NCBI GenBank assembly: GCA_964019155.1
Contig: OZ025244.1
Span: forward strand, 11,789,655-11,853,654
Direction: 5' to 3'
From: Osedax fenrisi
Taxonomy: Eukaryota > Annelida > Polychaeta > Sabellida > Siboglinidae
Length of the DNA: 64,000 nucleotides
Below, piece by piece: positions 34,477-46,432 of the stretch. The translations under genes and the position numbers were made by a program. The first letter of the stretch is position 1. Every line of letters begins with the position of its first letter. The notes below the pieces were generated by a model. That model had not been told where the DNA came from, did not search any database, and saw only the letters and a list, made by a program, of their open reading frames with translations.

Positions 34477-35900
34477 CAATTATATTTCTATATATATAGT
34501 ATGATTTGATCTATTTTTATATTGTTTATGAGTTGTAAATTAAAATATGAAATATATTATATTCTATTGTAAAGTAAATTTACAAATTATATAAATTTAA
34601 ATTTTATTAAAAATTCTATTTATTTATTTATAATAAATATTTTTGTATAACTTATAGTGATCATATATAATGCATAATGTTTAATGTATGTATATTTTAT
34701 AAACCTATTTTCTGGTTTCTCTAATAATGCATATATATATATAACATTTGTTCATATACAATTTCTTATAGTATATATTGATCTATTTTTATATTATTTA
34801 TGAGTTCTAAATTAACATATGAAAATATATATTCTATTGTTATATAAATTTACATATTTCAATTGATTTAAAAATTCAATTTATATAATTATAATAAATA
34901 TTTGATTATAAATTATATTTGATATTATACTATATACCTATATACCTATACTATATATCTATTACAGCTATATACTTTATATATATTATTTGTGGTATTT
35001 AATAATATATAGTGATCATATATACTGATTGTATGTAATATCAACATTTTTCATATACAATTTCATATAGTATGTATTTATACAATTTTATATTATTAAT
35101 AAGTTCTTAATTAAAATATGAAAATATATATTCTATTGTTATATAAATTAACAAATTTCTTAAATTAATAAATTAAAATATATATTCTATTGTTATATAA
35201 ATTTAAAATTCAATTTATATAATTATAATAAATATTTGATATTTTACTATAAAGTATATAGTATATACTTTATATATATTATTTGTTATATTTAATAATA
35301 TATAGTGAATATATATAATGCATATATATATATATATAACATTTGTTCATATACAATTTCATATATTCATATATTGATTTATTTTTAAATGTAATTTGTG
35401 TTCTAAATTAATATATGAACATTTTTATTTAATTATAATAAATATTTGATTATCATTTATATTTGATATTATACTATATACTTTATATATTATTTGGTGT
35501 ATTTAATATATAGTGATCATATATACTGATTGTATATTATATATTATTTGGTGTATTTAATAATATATAGTGATCATATATACTGATTGTATATAAGATC
35601 AACATTTATTCATATACAATTTCATATTAGTATTACATATTAATAGTATATATTTATATATTTTTATATTATTTATGAGTTCTAAATTAAAATATGAAAA
35701 TATATATTCTATTGTTATATAAATTTACAAATTTCAATTTGATTAAAAATTCTATTGTTATAATTATAATACATATTTGATAGTGATCATATATAATGCA
35801 TTATGTTTAATGTATGTATATTTTATAAACATATTTTGTTGGTTCCTCATAGTAATGCATATATATAACATTTTCTTATATTTATATGAATATTATAATG
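34120..35900. repeat. Degenerate tandem array, units of a few hundred bp
   Basis: The phrase TGTATATTTTATAAAC followed by a short block and TAATGCATATATA recurs at about 34150, 34380, 34690 and 35815. Between copies, ATTTATGAGTTCTAAATTAA and ATATATTCTATTGTTATATA recur several times. Spacing is irregular, so the array has been rearranged. Confidence 0.75.
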
Positions 35901-36179
35901 CTTATTACATTATATTATAATTTATACATTTTCATATTGAAAAAATGTATTCAAAACTAGTATTTGTAATGGGTTGAATATCAATTCAAATATATTCTCA
36001 CAATCTATAAAGCAATATTAAAACATGAAATAAACTTCCAAAAATTAAAAAATACATCATTCACAAATACCATCCTGACCTATCCCTACACAATATTTAT
36101 ATATTTATTACTAATATAGACAGTTTATTTTTTAAATAATGTATAAATAAAACTTAAATATTTATTAATTATTATTATA

Positions 36180-36415
36180 TTTCCATCAGCTTTATGCTAA
36201 GAACATTTCGGAGGCCTGTAAAGTCCTAGATTAGGAGAGGTGCTAAAGGAAATGCAACAAAGGGACAATAGAAGGACAAAGGAACTTGATGATGTTAATA
36301 TAGACAGTTTCATTTTTAGTTATTGTATAATACATATTCACTTCGATATTTATTAATTATTTTTTTCCATAGGTATCAGAAAAGACAGATTTGGAGGACT
36401 GATGTGACGTTTAAA
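36180..36415 (+). other. Exon-like segments near the right end of the 9.58 kb element
   Basis: Two less AT-rich patches follow TTTCCATCAG (36180) and TTTTTTCCATAG (36361), both plausible splice acceptors. The first contains LKEMQQRDNRRTKELDDV in one frame, a charged helix-like stretch, and the second IRKDRFGGLM before a stop. They do not resemble a family I know. Confidence 0.25.
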
Positions 36416-36600
36416 TCTATTTATAAATAAAAATGATTAATAATTTGAGCTTTAGTGTTTTTTTATATGTATCTATTCATCTAGCTAACATATAGTTATA
36501 GAATTAAATATAACCTAGTAGCAAGTTAAATAACTGCAATAAGTATAACCTAGTACCAAGATAAATAACAGCAGTAAATATAACCTGGTACCAAGTTAAT

Positions 36601-36945
36601 AACTAGGTATTGAAGGAGTGTTTATGCAGGAGTCATTTACATAAAATAACCGAGTAAATAAAACATGTATCTAGTTATTTACCTATTTAAATACCCAACT
36701 ATTCACCTATTTAAAACAAATAATTAAAGTAGTAAAGATAACCTTGTAACCGGTAAATAACTAGGTATTGAAGGAGTGTTTATGCAGGAGTCATTTACAT
36801 AAAATAACCGAGTAAATAAAACATGTATCTAGTTATTTACCTATTTAAATACCCAACTATTCACCTATTTAAAACAAATAATTAAAGTAGTAAAGTTAAC
36901 CTTGTAACCGGTAAATAACTAGGTATGAAGGAGTGTTTATGCAGC
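36601..36945. repeat. 158-bp tandem repeat, 2.2 copies
   Basis: AACTAGGTATTGAAGGAGTG starts units at 36601 and 36759, and a partial unit at 36917. The copies are almost identical. The array lies about 100 bases inside the right terminus of the 9.58 kb element. Confidence 0.95.
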
Positions 36946-37044
36946 AGTAATAACAGCAGTAATGTTCACAAAATAACCATCTATTCTAACCATGGAAATA
37001 TAACTTGTACCTAGTTATTTCAAATAAATTTGGTAGCCTGGGTA

Positions 37045-37275
37045 TCTATAGATAAACTAACACCCAGAATAATTATAATTAATTTTCATGGAAATACACA
37101 GACAACAGATATATCATGTTACAGTTCAACAAATTTTAATGATGAACAAGATACTGAAAGATTTTATAAAGATCTCGCGTCATTAACAGGGCAGATAACA
37201 AAGCATTATGTACTGATAATAGGAGGAGACTTTAATGCCTAACTCGGAATGAAGCCGAATAGTATGTCAAGGCAC
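37045..37275 (+). pseudogene. RTE-like LINE (family G) endonuclease, C-terminal fragment
   Basis: Continues the frame broken at 27463: DKLTPRIIIINFHGN, then DISCYSSTN, NDEQDTERFYKDL and HYVLIIGGDFNA, then a TAA stop where a Gln codon (CAA) is expected, then LGMKPNSM. The strand, then SCYSPTN-type motif, then GDFNA is the standard order of this endonuclease domain, and LINE C has the matching SPTN and GDFNARIG. Similarity is lost after about 37275, so the RT part is absent. Confidence 0.78.
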
Positions 37276-37395
37276 GTATACGAGTCCCTTTTATCGAGGA
37301 CGTATATCAAGGAACGCATATCAAGGCCCTTTTATTTTTGATAATATGTATAAATGTTGATAATATGTAGAATTATATATTTTATATATAAACTC

Positions 37396-37426
<31 letters not shown>

Positions 37427-37575
37427 GTATGTGTGTGTATTCATGTATTGCGTATATATTAATAATTAATAATTAGCCGTTACTAATTAGCTGTATGAAC
37501 GTAATATCAGGAAACATAATATTTCCTAATTATGAAGAGATGCCAAACGTAAATATTTATATAATATGTAATATT

Positions 37576-37617
<42 letters not shown>

Positions 37618-38370
37618 AAAATCAAATTTGGCAATTGCCTGGGTGAAGGAAGAAGCAGAGCTTATAAATTTTCACCCATTTATGATTATGAAGAAAAAAA
37701 TTAGATAGGAATATAATTAAAAATAAGAAATAGTAGAACAATAAATAGAGTAAAACATTTAAATCATTAACATATATGTATACATCATCGACTAATAAAG
37801 CATAAAACCCATAGTATATCAACATTCAGAATATGGGTTCATCAAGTCCAAAACCTTAGGGAATATACTTTCGCCAATAATATATACACTGGTAATATTT
37901 GGAGCGAGAAAATGCATACTCACTACCCGATATAAAATATGTTAATAAGATTTATTAATTAAGAGTCAATGTTATAGTATACTAAATAATAGGAAAAAAT
38001 CTATATAACTAAATTATAATAAACATAAAAACCTAAAGCGGGTTAGATTAAAAAAATAAAAATATAATAAAAGTCAAAGTCAAAGTCAGTTAAAATTTTC
38101 AATAAGTCATTTTAAAAGTAAATTATATTATATGTCGGATAAAAGTTAAATTAAATTATGTCATGAGTCAGCTATTAGTTAAAAGTCATAGTTTTATAAA
38201 TTAATTTAAAAATTAATAATATTAATATACGTCACATTAAAAGTTAAAAATATAAATTTAAAAGGACAATTAAAAATGTAATGGTAACTATTCAATACAT
38301 ATTTTTTAAAGTTCTTTTAAAAAATTCTTTTTGGAAAATACATTCAGCTATTTAATACCTATTATGAATA

Positions 38371-38434
<64 letters not shown>
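37276..38434. other. AT-rich DNA with (TA)n arrays, no gene
   Basis: TA arrays at 37398-37424, 37576-37602 and 38376-38433. GTCAAGGCACGT and ATCAAGGCCC phrases are repeated around 37265-37330. Confidence 0.75.
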
Positions 38435-38437
<3 letters not shown>

Positions 38438-38828
38438 CGTATAGCTACATCCACCACCTAGCCATAAAAAGCGAAAAGTAAGGCCGAGCGTGTAAGACAT
38501 TTCCTGATAGTTGTATGGTTCTACAAGTCAAGACTCCTTCAATGCCTCCAAGTGGCATACCACGGTAAACTGTTTACTTAGTGTCCAGGCTACATTGTAG
38601 GGGATCTAGGAGAAGGTAACTCTGATCCCAAATCTTTCTGCTGCCTTGTAGTTAGACCTCTTTAGGTAAAGGCTAAGAGAGTGCAACTCTGAATTCAAAT
38701 GCACTGCTATAGGAGTTACGCCCATAGCAAGACCTACTCCAAACCCGCAAGGAAGGGTAGATCTTGAGAAACGCGTAGGTAATAAGGCCAAACTATTAAG
38801 ATGCAAACGAGAAATTATTGTATCAACT

Positions 38829-39419
38829 ATGAACGTTAGAACAATACGAGAAGAACATAAACAACTAGAACTCAAGTATAATTTCGAAAGCCATGATCTA
38901 GATATTATTAGAATACAGGAACATCAAATTATGCATGATGACACTGTTAAGTTTAATACTATTGGAAATAGCACACTTATAACAACATCAGCATGGACAA
39001 ATTATCAAGGTGCATCAACAGGAGGAATTGGTATAATGTTAAACAAAAGATCAATACACTCACTATGCGAGGTTATATCACACTCTGAGAGAATATTGAT
39101 AAGCACATTCCATGGAAATCCTGCAACATCTATTATAATCATATATTCACCTACAAATTCTAGCGACGATGAAGTTATAAACAAATTCTACGATGAACTT
39201 AGAAGAGCTATAGAAACAATACCACAGCACAATGTCCTAATCATTTTTGGAGATTTTAATGCAAGGATAGGTAAAGATGACGGGAATTTTACATATCATC
39301 AAGAAACAAATAAAAATGGTGTATTATTAATAGATATTATAAATGAAAAACAATTAGTAATAACAAATACATGTTTTCAAAAGAAGTTGAATAAACTTTG
39401 GACATATATGGATCCATGA
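38829..39419 (+). pseudogene. LINE C APE-type endonuclease domain
   Basis: A 196-residue frame with MNVRTIREEHKQLEL at the start (the N in NVRT is the usual first active-site residue), LDIIRIQEHQ (metal-binding Glu in the QE motif) at about residues 30-38, SAWTNYQGASTGGIGI at about 57-72, YSPTNSSDD at about 111-119 and GDFNARIG at 141-148. The domain nicks target DNA to prime reverse transcription. The frame breaks after LWTYMDP at about 39417, where similarity continues in another frame. The protein probably extends upstream of this ATG by a few residues, as usual for LINEs. Confidence 0.8.
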
Positions 39420-39667
39420 TGCAGGAAATATCAGTTTAACTATATCTTAATGAGAACAAATGGAGAAACAGCATCACAAATGTGGAAGCATACAGTACTT
39501 TTTCTAGAATTGGTTCAGATCATCGAATCGTATCATCTAAGGTAAGGCTAAGTTTGCGAGCGAATAGGAAGACATTACCAAGAAAACTCCGTTATAACTG
39601 GCCTTTGTTTAAATCTGACATGTCCCTTCAGGAGAAATACGCAATTGAAATATAAAATCGATTTATC

Positions 39668-40207
39668 TTGCAAGGCGATGAAGACATTTCAGACACATAT
39701 GAACGATTCATAGATATAAATGCTGAAGTTACAAGAGAACTAGTTCCACTTTTAATTAAAACAAAGAAAATGTGTCCATCCACTGAAAATACTGTTTCTA
39801 GAGCTAGAGAAGATACTCGTATAGCAAATAGAGAGTATGAAGACAATCCAAATGAGATTAATCAACATAACAATACTGAATCGTGCAATAAACTATATAC
39901 AGCATATACACATATTGCAGTTGATACCCTATTGATCAAACAAATTGAGAACGCTGATCTCAACAGAAAGTACATATTAAGCTGGGAATTAATAAATGAA
40001 ATCACTGGTAGAAAAACAACTCAAAAATGTATGATAAAAGGTAAGAACCAAAAAGAACGTCTACAAACTTGGTACAAACACTTTCAGGATTTATTAGGCA
40101 AACCACCAAATATTGAAGACGAAAATGAAACGTTTATTCAAGTTATACAAAATCTAGAGATAAAGCGTGTATCTTTTGAAATGTATGAATACAAGTTGGC
40201 AAAATAG
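39668..40207 (+). pseudogene. LINE C linker between endonuclease and RT
   Basis: A 179-residue charged frame with DISDTYERFIDIN, then VSRAREDTRIAN and LSWELINEITGRKT, and at the end LQTWYKHFQDLLGK followed by PPN. The sequence RL-x-TWY-x-HF-x2-LLG just before the RT domain is a recurrent feature of RTE-like proteins. It is bounded by frame breaks on both sides. The track start is only the first convenient codon. Confidence 0.7.
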
Positions 40208-40279
40208 GTAATCAAAGAAGGTAAAAGTTGATGAAAACGATGTAATATAGATGACATTATCCTCTACTTCTGTAACAAA

Positions 40280-41033
40280 GCACTATTAGATAAAATGAAG
40301 CCAAAACAATGGTCAATTTTTGAATATAATTCCAATACCCAAGAAAGGAGATCTCAGTCTAGGTAGTAATTATCGTGGTATAAGTCTTACTTCATTAGTA
40401 GCGAAAACTTATAATCGTATGATACTGAACAGAATTAGGCCTCATCTAGATTGTCATTTAAGGAAAAATCAAAACGGTTTCTGAAGTGGTAGAACAACAA
40501 CCAGTCAAATATTAGCACTCAGACGACTGATTGAGGGAGTCAAAGATAAGAATCTAGAAGCAATCCTGATATTCATCGACTTCAAGAAAGCCTTTGATAC
40601 TATACACAGAGGGAAAATGCTTGCGATACTGAAAGCTTATGGGATATCGGAGGAGTTGGTAACGGCTATTAGCAAAATATATGAAGACACTACTTCTAAG
40701 GTCATTACACCTGATGGAGAAACAGAAACTTTCAACATTCTAGCTGGTGTTTTACAAGGAGATACGTTAGCTCCATATCTTTTTGTCATAGTTATTGATT
40801 ATGTTATGAGAACATCTTTACTTGGAAGGGAAGATAAACTAGGTTTCCAACTAAGGAAAAGAAAAAGCAGAAGAGTACCACCTATCACTATTACATATAT
40901 GGAATTCGCAGATGATATTGCATTAGTAAGTGAAGGTATCAAAGAAGCCCAAGAGATGCTCACTCGAGTCGAAAAATCAGCAAAACGAGTAGGACTAAGC
41001 ATGCATACAGGGAAAACAAAATACATGAGCTAA
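40280..41033 (+). pseudogene. LINE C reverse transcriptase domain
   Basis: In order: NYRGISLTSLVAKTYN (about 40365-40415, finger region), QNGF then a TGA stop then SGRTT (40470-40499), motif A FIDFKKAFDTIH (about 40573-40608), motif B VLQGDTLAPYLF (about 40749-40784), and motif C EFADD (40902-40916). The stop at 40482-40484 replaces the Arg usually found in QNGFR-x-GRTT, which a CGA to TGA change explains. The catalytic aspartates are still encoded. The frame is open from about 40510 to 41033, where it stops after KTKYMS. Confidence 0.82.
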
Positions 41034-41180
41034 AATACCATTCAACAGTTTGAAATCAAAGCTATAGATGGTTCAAATCTGAAAAGGGTTGAAGACTTCA
41101 AGTACCTATGGGCATGGATAGACAGCAGTGCAAAAGATTTAAAAATCAGAAAAGCGCTTTCTTGGAGAACATGTCATCAA

Positions 41181-41654
41181 ATGAGGAATATCTGGAAGTC
41201 AACTCTTAGTAGGAAAATGAAACTCAGGCTCATGCACACCACAGTTGAATCGGTTCTGCTGTACGGATATGAGATTTTGACTCTCACAAAAACACTACTC
41301 AAACAACTTGATGGCACATACACTCAAATTCTACGAATGATATTAAACGTACATTGGTCTCAAAAAGTTACTAACGAATTACTGTATTGGGCTATAGAAA
41401 AAATATCTACAAAGATAATACGTCGATTCTTAAAGTTTGCTGGACATTGCCTACGTAGATATGATGAAGTTGTTTCGGACCTAGTTCTTTGGGAACCTAC
41501 TCATGGAACTAGAATACGGGGAAGGCCACCAGAAAGCTACATCAGGAATCTCGAGCGCCAAACTGGAATACCGGCGAGCGAGATGAGAGTATCTATGATG
41601 AACCGTGCTGTTTGGAGAACTTTTACTATCCGGGAAACAACAATCCCGAAATAA
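41181..41654 (+). pseudogene. LINE C C-terminal domain
   Basis: A 157-residue frame with KLRLMHTTVESVLLYGYE (usual form LYGCE), KFAGHCLRRYDEV at about residues 83-95, then LVLWEPTHGTRIRGRPP and YIRNLERQTGI, ending ETTIPK. These features belong to the C-terminus of RTE-like LINE proteins. The short segment from the RT stop (41033) to this frame, including YLWAWIDS near 41105, is readable in another frame. Confidence 0.78.
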
Positions 41655-41669
41655 GCAAGTAAGCAAATA

Positions 41670-44108
41670 TAGGGCGTCGGAATGATATTTGTTATGGGGG
41701 ATATTTATTTATATTTTATATTATATATTCTATTATTTATTAATATAATTACTAATGTATATATTATTAATATCGTATACCTATTGTCTATGTTAACCCT
41801 TTAATATGCAATTAATAGTATTTAATTTTTATAACAATACTTAATCTAGAAATATATTAGAAAATAAATAATAATCTTTACAAAATGTATTATAATATAA
41901 ATATAGATTTTTATTTATAAATATATACATCTCAATTGTTTGAATTATTTTGATGGATATTTGCCAATATTAATGCATTTAATCTATTATCTAGCATAGT
42001 AGACCGTAACAACGTCTTTATTATTCGTAGCTTACTAAATCCACGCTAACATGACACATAACTTGATGGGCAAAACAATAAAAGTGTGATCAATTCTATT
42101 ATTCCGGGAAGCATTTTTTGAATTTTAAGATGTTGTTCCATCATGTATATGTTTACCTCATCAGATGGTATTGAACTTATTGATTGGTTTGAACATATGA
42201 AAATTCTATCTTTCAATCGTTAATTCTTCATACATTTTTTATTTACATATGTTTAGTGTAGCTAATTAATAGGATTAATAAGATTAATCTATAAAACAAA
42301 CCCTTTTTTCATGAATTATATTATTTGTTAATAATAATTCCTTTAATTTATAATAATGTATAAATGATGTTTCCTTAGTATAAAATTAAGTTTTAATTTG
42401 CATCATTATAGAATCAAACAACTCAGTATATTTTATTCTTTAAATATTAATGATAAAGTATATTAACATATTAATGGATCATATCTAATCACATTTTTAT
42501 ATTAACATATCATTAATAATGTTATATTATTTTATCTAGATGACGTACCTTCCATAGTCTTTTGAACTTTCATTACTATTCATCTCATAAATATTTATAA
42601 TAATGATATTATATATCTTATTATTATTCTCTGAATTATATATAATTAGAAAATTAAATTAGATATATTTAAAATAAAAATAAATTATTATAATATTTTA
42701 TTATAAACATGTATTAGGTAACCTATAAGCTATTTTGTATTATATAATATGTTTTATATACTATACTTATAAAATTAGTTTATTAACATTGAATCAATAT
42801 ACAAACGTGTATATATATATATATAATATAAAATACTTTTTTTCTATATCTTCAATATTTGTGTGCAAATTATTTCTATCATTATTAAATTTAATTAAAA
42901 TCATCTTTACTATTAATTGATACTTTATGTTTATTTATTATTGATTTTTATTATGATTATATATAGGTTATAATTAAAATTATAATCATATATGCTTTAC
43001 AGTATATTTTTCTAAATGTTACCTTCAATAGTAGCATATTTTTTGGTATCATGAAAGCTTTCACCTTCATATACAAGCTTTCAAATATCAAATTTGAAAT
43101 ATTCATAGAAAAAATAGTTGATTATTCATATTGTTTAATAATAAATTTTCCATATATTTGTAGTCATTGGTAATATAATCTAATTTTTTATATTCTTCAC
43201 ATGTTTTATATTCTCAGTACATCGATTATATATAATCTATTTGCATAAAACATTTAGTGCTTTTTAAACATCAGTAACATTATGAAAACATTTAGAGCTT
43301 GCTAAACGAATACGAAAGGTACACAAAAGCCTAACACATAGGTCGAATTAACAGTGTACCACTATATTATTCTAATGTTGTTTTAATACACGATTTGCAC
43401 AGTCCATCTTGTTAGGAATAATGGTTTCAATATCTGTGCTTTGTTATTATTAGTATTATATACATTCCGTAATTTGATAGTTTGTTTAAATAATAATCCC
43501 AAATCATGAACCACTATCGAGGCTTTTCTTATATGTATATTATTATTGAATGATTATGCTATTGAGTTTGTGCGATGAGCTCCACAGTGTGCATTACAAG
43601 CTAATAGCTGTCTATTCATTATTATAGTCTTTACACCATTATATTGACTAGACATATTAGCTGCACAGTCATATGAGTTTCCTCATAATTTAGAAATAGG
43701 AAAGTTATGATGTTAAAGTTCAGATAAAAATAAATTTTCTATATTTTCCCAAGTTGTAGCCTCGGTCATAATGCATATTCATATGCATATTTCTTTAATT
43801 TCTAGTTTTTATGTCAAATAATGACCCACCAAAATGTCCTGCTCACTTCCGGATATATCTTGAATTCCATCACATTGAATTGAGAAAGTCCCATTAATAT
43901 CTTGCAATAAAATATTTAATAATTCAGATTTATATAGTTGAATAATTTCATTCTGAATATCGCCAGATAACAAGTATCCTTCTGGGAGATTATTTCATAA
44001 ATATTATCATATTTCATGGAGGGGGGGCAAATAACGTTAGCTCCCCCCCCCCATATTTTTGAATGGGGGGTACTATATCCCCCGCCCCCCCCCCCTTCTG
44101 ACGCCCTT
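41670..44108 (-). mobile_element. Decayed ZMYM1-like hAT transposon
   Basis: The left end TAGGGCGTCGGAA matches the complement of the right end (TAAGGGCGTCAGAAGG), the kind of terminus seen in hAT elements. Next to the right terminus are G and C runs (44018-44098). The interior encodes, on the minus strand, degraded transposase blocks in the correct order. I see no clear 8-bp duplication, because the right flank is a TA repeat. Confidence 0.7.
41940..44000 (-). pseudogene. ZMYM1-like hAT transposase, heavily decayed
   Basis: Reading leftward: SGDIQNEIIQLYKSELLN and FSIQCDGIQDISGSEQ (about 43990-43830, usual form PDIQNEII and DETTDIS), then SYDCAANMSSQYNGVK and CNAHCGAHRTNS (about 43680-43565, usual GYDGASNMSG and HC-x-AH), and at the left end GFSKLRIIKTLLRSTM followed by LDNRLNALI (about 42070-41965, usual FSKLK-x-IK-x-YLRSTM and RLNGL). 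Between these blocks stops and shifts are frequent. In ZMYM1-like hAT enzymes the first block holds a catalytic acid; here its Glu and Thr are lost. Dead copy. Confidence 0.75.
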
Positions 44109-45290
44109 ATATATATATGTGTGTATATGTATAATTATTTGAAACTCGGAATCATTATCATACTATCTATAATATCTATTATATTATATATTAAATTATA
44201 ATCTAAAAAATTGTAAATATACTATAAAATATACAAAATTAAATTATATATATATTATCTGTAAATATCTCCAGAATGTTACTTCTTGCTGTGAAGTTAG
44301 CTTATCGAGTATATATGATATATTAACCCATGTATTATAAATACAAATGTATTATTGTCACAAAGGTAATTAATGGCTATTAATCTTTAGTAAATATTTA
44401 ACATTTAAACTTACTATTAGATATTTCGACTGAATATTTGTTTAAATAACAAAACTCAATCGAATATTCGCTCTTATTATGTTTATTTTATATAATATAT
44501 TGTCTATATATTATTTATATTTCTCTTCCGTTATAATGTAAAATGGATTAATGAATAATAAAAAATAAAATATTGTTCATAAACAATTATTTTATTGTGC
44601 ATTAATTATATATATATATATATATATACATATAATATTTAATAATCATATAAATTTAATATATTTTATTCTAAATATAGTTTCTATGTATGTATATATA
44701 TATTATTAATTAAAAAAGTATTTAACCTACCAACATTTTATTTTATTTCATCAGAAAATATTATTCAAAATTATATTAATTAGTATCATAAATGTACAAT
44801 CCTGTCAAATTAATTAAAACTTGTTATCGATATTATGTATTACTATAATGTTATATACTATAAGTATAATCACGTTGTACAACCACGTGGTATATATATA
44901 TACCTATTCTATATACCTGCTTTCAATAGCCACGGCGTATATGTTTCTAACCGTGTGTAAACGTTGAGTTAGATTTTTCTTTTCACATAAGATAATGATA
45001 AACAAGTATTATACAAACTCGTATGGGATTAAAACGTGAATAAATGATAAATAGTATTCACCAAATATAGTCAGTTGTTAAACAATTCACATATCTCGAA
45101 TCGATCGAATCGATCTATAAGTTCTTATCGGATCTGTCTCCTGGACATCTTACATAACTCGACCTATTGACCCCTATAGTATACTAATATGTATTAACTC
45201 GAACTATGGCCTATTTCAACGCATTAAATCTAGATAACAGATGAAACAATGAACTGAGAACGTTGCGTGCCTGGGCGGGGGGCTCGGTGT
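44109..45290. other. AT-rich DNA without a gene
   Basis: Contains one CACGTG at 44884 and short TA arrays near 44610-44626. No coding sequence or repeat family recognised. Confidence 0.6.
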
Positions 45291-45294
45291 ATCG

Positions 45295-45399
45295 TATTGC
45301 AATGAATACGTGTCACGTGATCGAAATATGAAGCAACGCTGCACACTGGTATTTAGAAATAGTGGGTCACATGATAGCATATTAATCACACACATATAT

Positions 45400-45457
<58 letters not shown>

Positions 45458-45507
45458 TTGATTTCTACTCGATAAGACATTTATTTCTTGGTAAATGTAT
45501 GTATATA

Positions 45508-45549
<42 letters not shown>

Positions 45550-45680
45550 CAGGTAAGGTATATATTAAATCAGTACACAATGTGACCAACAGTCGTATCT
45601 GCGCTATAATCGTATTGCCTTCTGAAGGTACGACATAATAATCACGTGACAGTATGGAGATGTCACGTGGTAGCTAACGA
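45295..45680. promoter_or_regulatory. Three E-boxes around two (TA)n arrays
   Basis: CACGTG at 45314 (GTCACGTGAT), 45643 (ATCACGTGAC) and 45664 (GTCACGTGGT), with TA arrays at 45393-45447 and 45513-45544. This is the same extended E-box type as at 2.8-4.1 kb. Confidence 0.3.
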
Positions 45681-45805
45681 TTACGTCACTAGCTACGATA
45701 GATAATGATTGCGTCATTAGAGTAGATCTTCGAAAGCGCCACCTCTTATTGTTATATATATATATTACAAATGCATATACATGTCTGTATACACGCATAC
45801 ACAAT

Positions 45806-45837
<32 letters not shown>

Positions 45838-45989
45838 TAAATATGCATATACCCCTATATCATATATATATATATATATATTCATATCACGTTATACTAC
45901 GCAGTATTGCATACTCGTAGATATATATATTCCAATGTATATTTTGTGCCCATATATAGACACATATGAAGTACCACGCTGGGTTAATT

Positions 45990-46260
45990 CCACGAGTTGT
46001 TATTGTGTTATTGTCAAACACACGCTTATCTGGAATGCGAGCTCGCGCGATATTACGCAATCGAAGTCGCGCGCATTCCTCGATAACTCCCTAATATGGT
46101 ATTAAATGTATAGGCGTGCGTTCCACGCTCCCTATAAGAACTCCCGGGTTTCTACACTCGGCAGTCAGCACACCACACTCCTTGATCCACTATCTCCCAT
46201 ATCCCCGTTTCTGCATAACTAATAAACCTTAACCTTGCACCTGGTGTTATCCATACATAC
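45990..46260 (+). promoter_or_regulatory. Pol II promoter-like segment, possible solo LTR
   Basis: A CG-rich stretch (GCGAGCTCGCGCG at about 46038-46050) is followed by TATAAGAA at 46133, an initiator-like CGGCAGTCAGCA about 30 bases downstream, and AATAAA at 46221 followed by TTGCACCTGGTGTTA. TATA box, start and poly(A) signal within about 90 bases is typical of a retrotransposon LTR. I cannot place TG...CA ends with a 5-bp duplication, and there is no adjacent gag-pol. A compact host promoter is the alternative. Confidence 0.35.
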
Positions 46261-46364
46261 ATATATATATATACTCATATCCATTAGCAGTACACACACA
46301 GATATATAACTCTAATATTCTTTATAGCTTTCATTATTATTCCTTATTATTCCTTATTAATGAA

Positions 46365-46367
<3 letters not shown>

Positions 46368-46425
<58 letters not shown>
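46368..46425. repeat. (TA)n microsatellite
   Basis: About 28 TA steps. Confidence 0.95.

Positions 46426-46429
<4 letters not shown>

Positions 46430-46432
<3 letters not shown>

Larger units (their letters stand above)
27464..37042. mobile_element. 9.58 kb inverted-repeat element with TA duplication, unidentified family
   Basis: The left end CCCAGGCTACCAAAT recurs exactly as the reverse complement ATTTGGTAGCCTGGG at the right end, and TA flanks both (27462-27463 and 37043-37044). Removing the insert with one TA joins the two halves of the family G endonuclease in frame. The left subterminal region has a 41-bp tandem array and the right one a 158-bp tandem repeat. The interior is very AT-rich, with a tRNA-Leu-like SINE, a long degenerate repeat array, and a few less AT-rich, exon-like segments (about 31854-33616 and 36190-36410). 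No known transposase is readable. Secondary insertions probably enlarge it. Confidence 0.82.
38435..41668 (+). mobile_element. RTE-like LINE family C, nearly full length
   Basis: About 390 bases of comparatively GC-rich 5' leader (38435-38828) are followed by endonuclease (from 38829), linker, reverse transcriptase and C-terminal domain to 41654, then a very short 3' end with a GCAAGTAAGCAAAT tail. A single ORF with no RNase H, a short 3' UTR and a simple tail is the RTE pattern. The element abuts a (TA)n array on the left and a hAT terminus on the right. Frameshifts and stops, several of them simple C-to-T type changes, show that it is inactive. Confidence 0.85.

Noticed and set aside
44016..44201. 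61-residue frame with a poly-Pro stretch
   Set aside because: Poly-Pro comes from C runs next to the hAT terminus.
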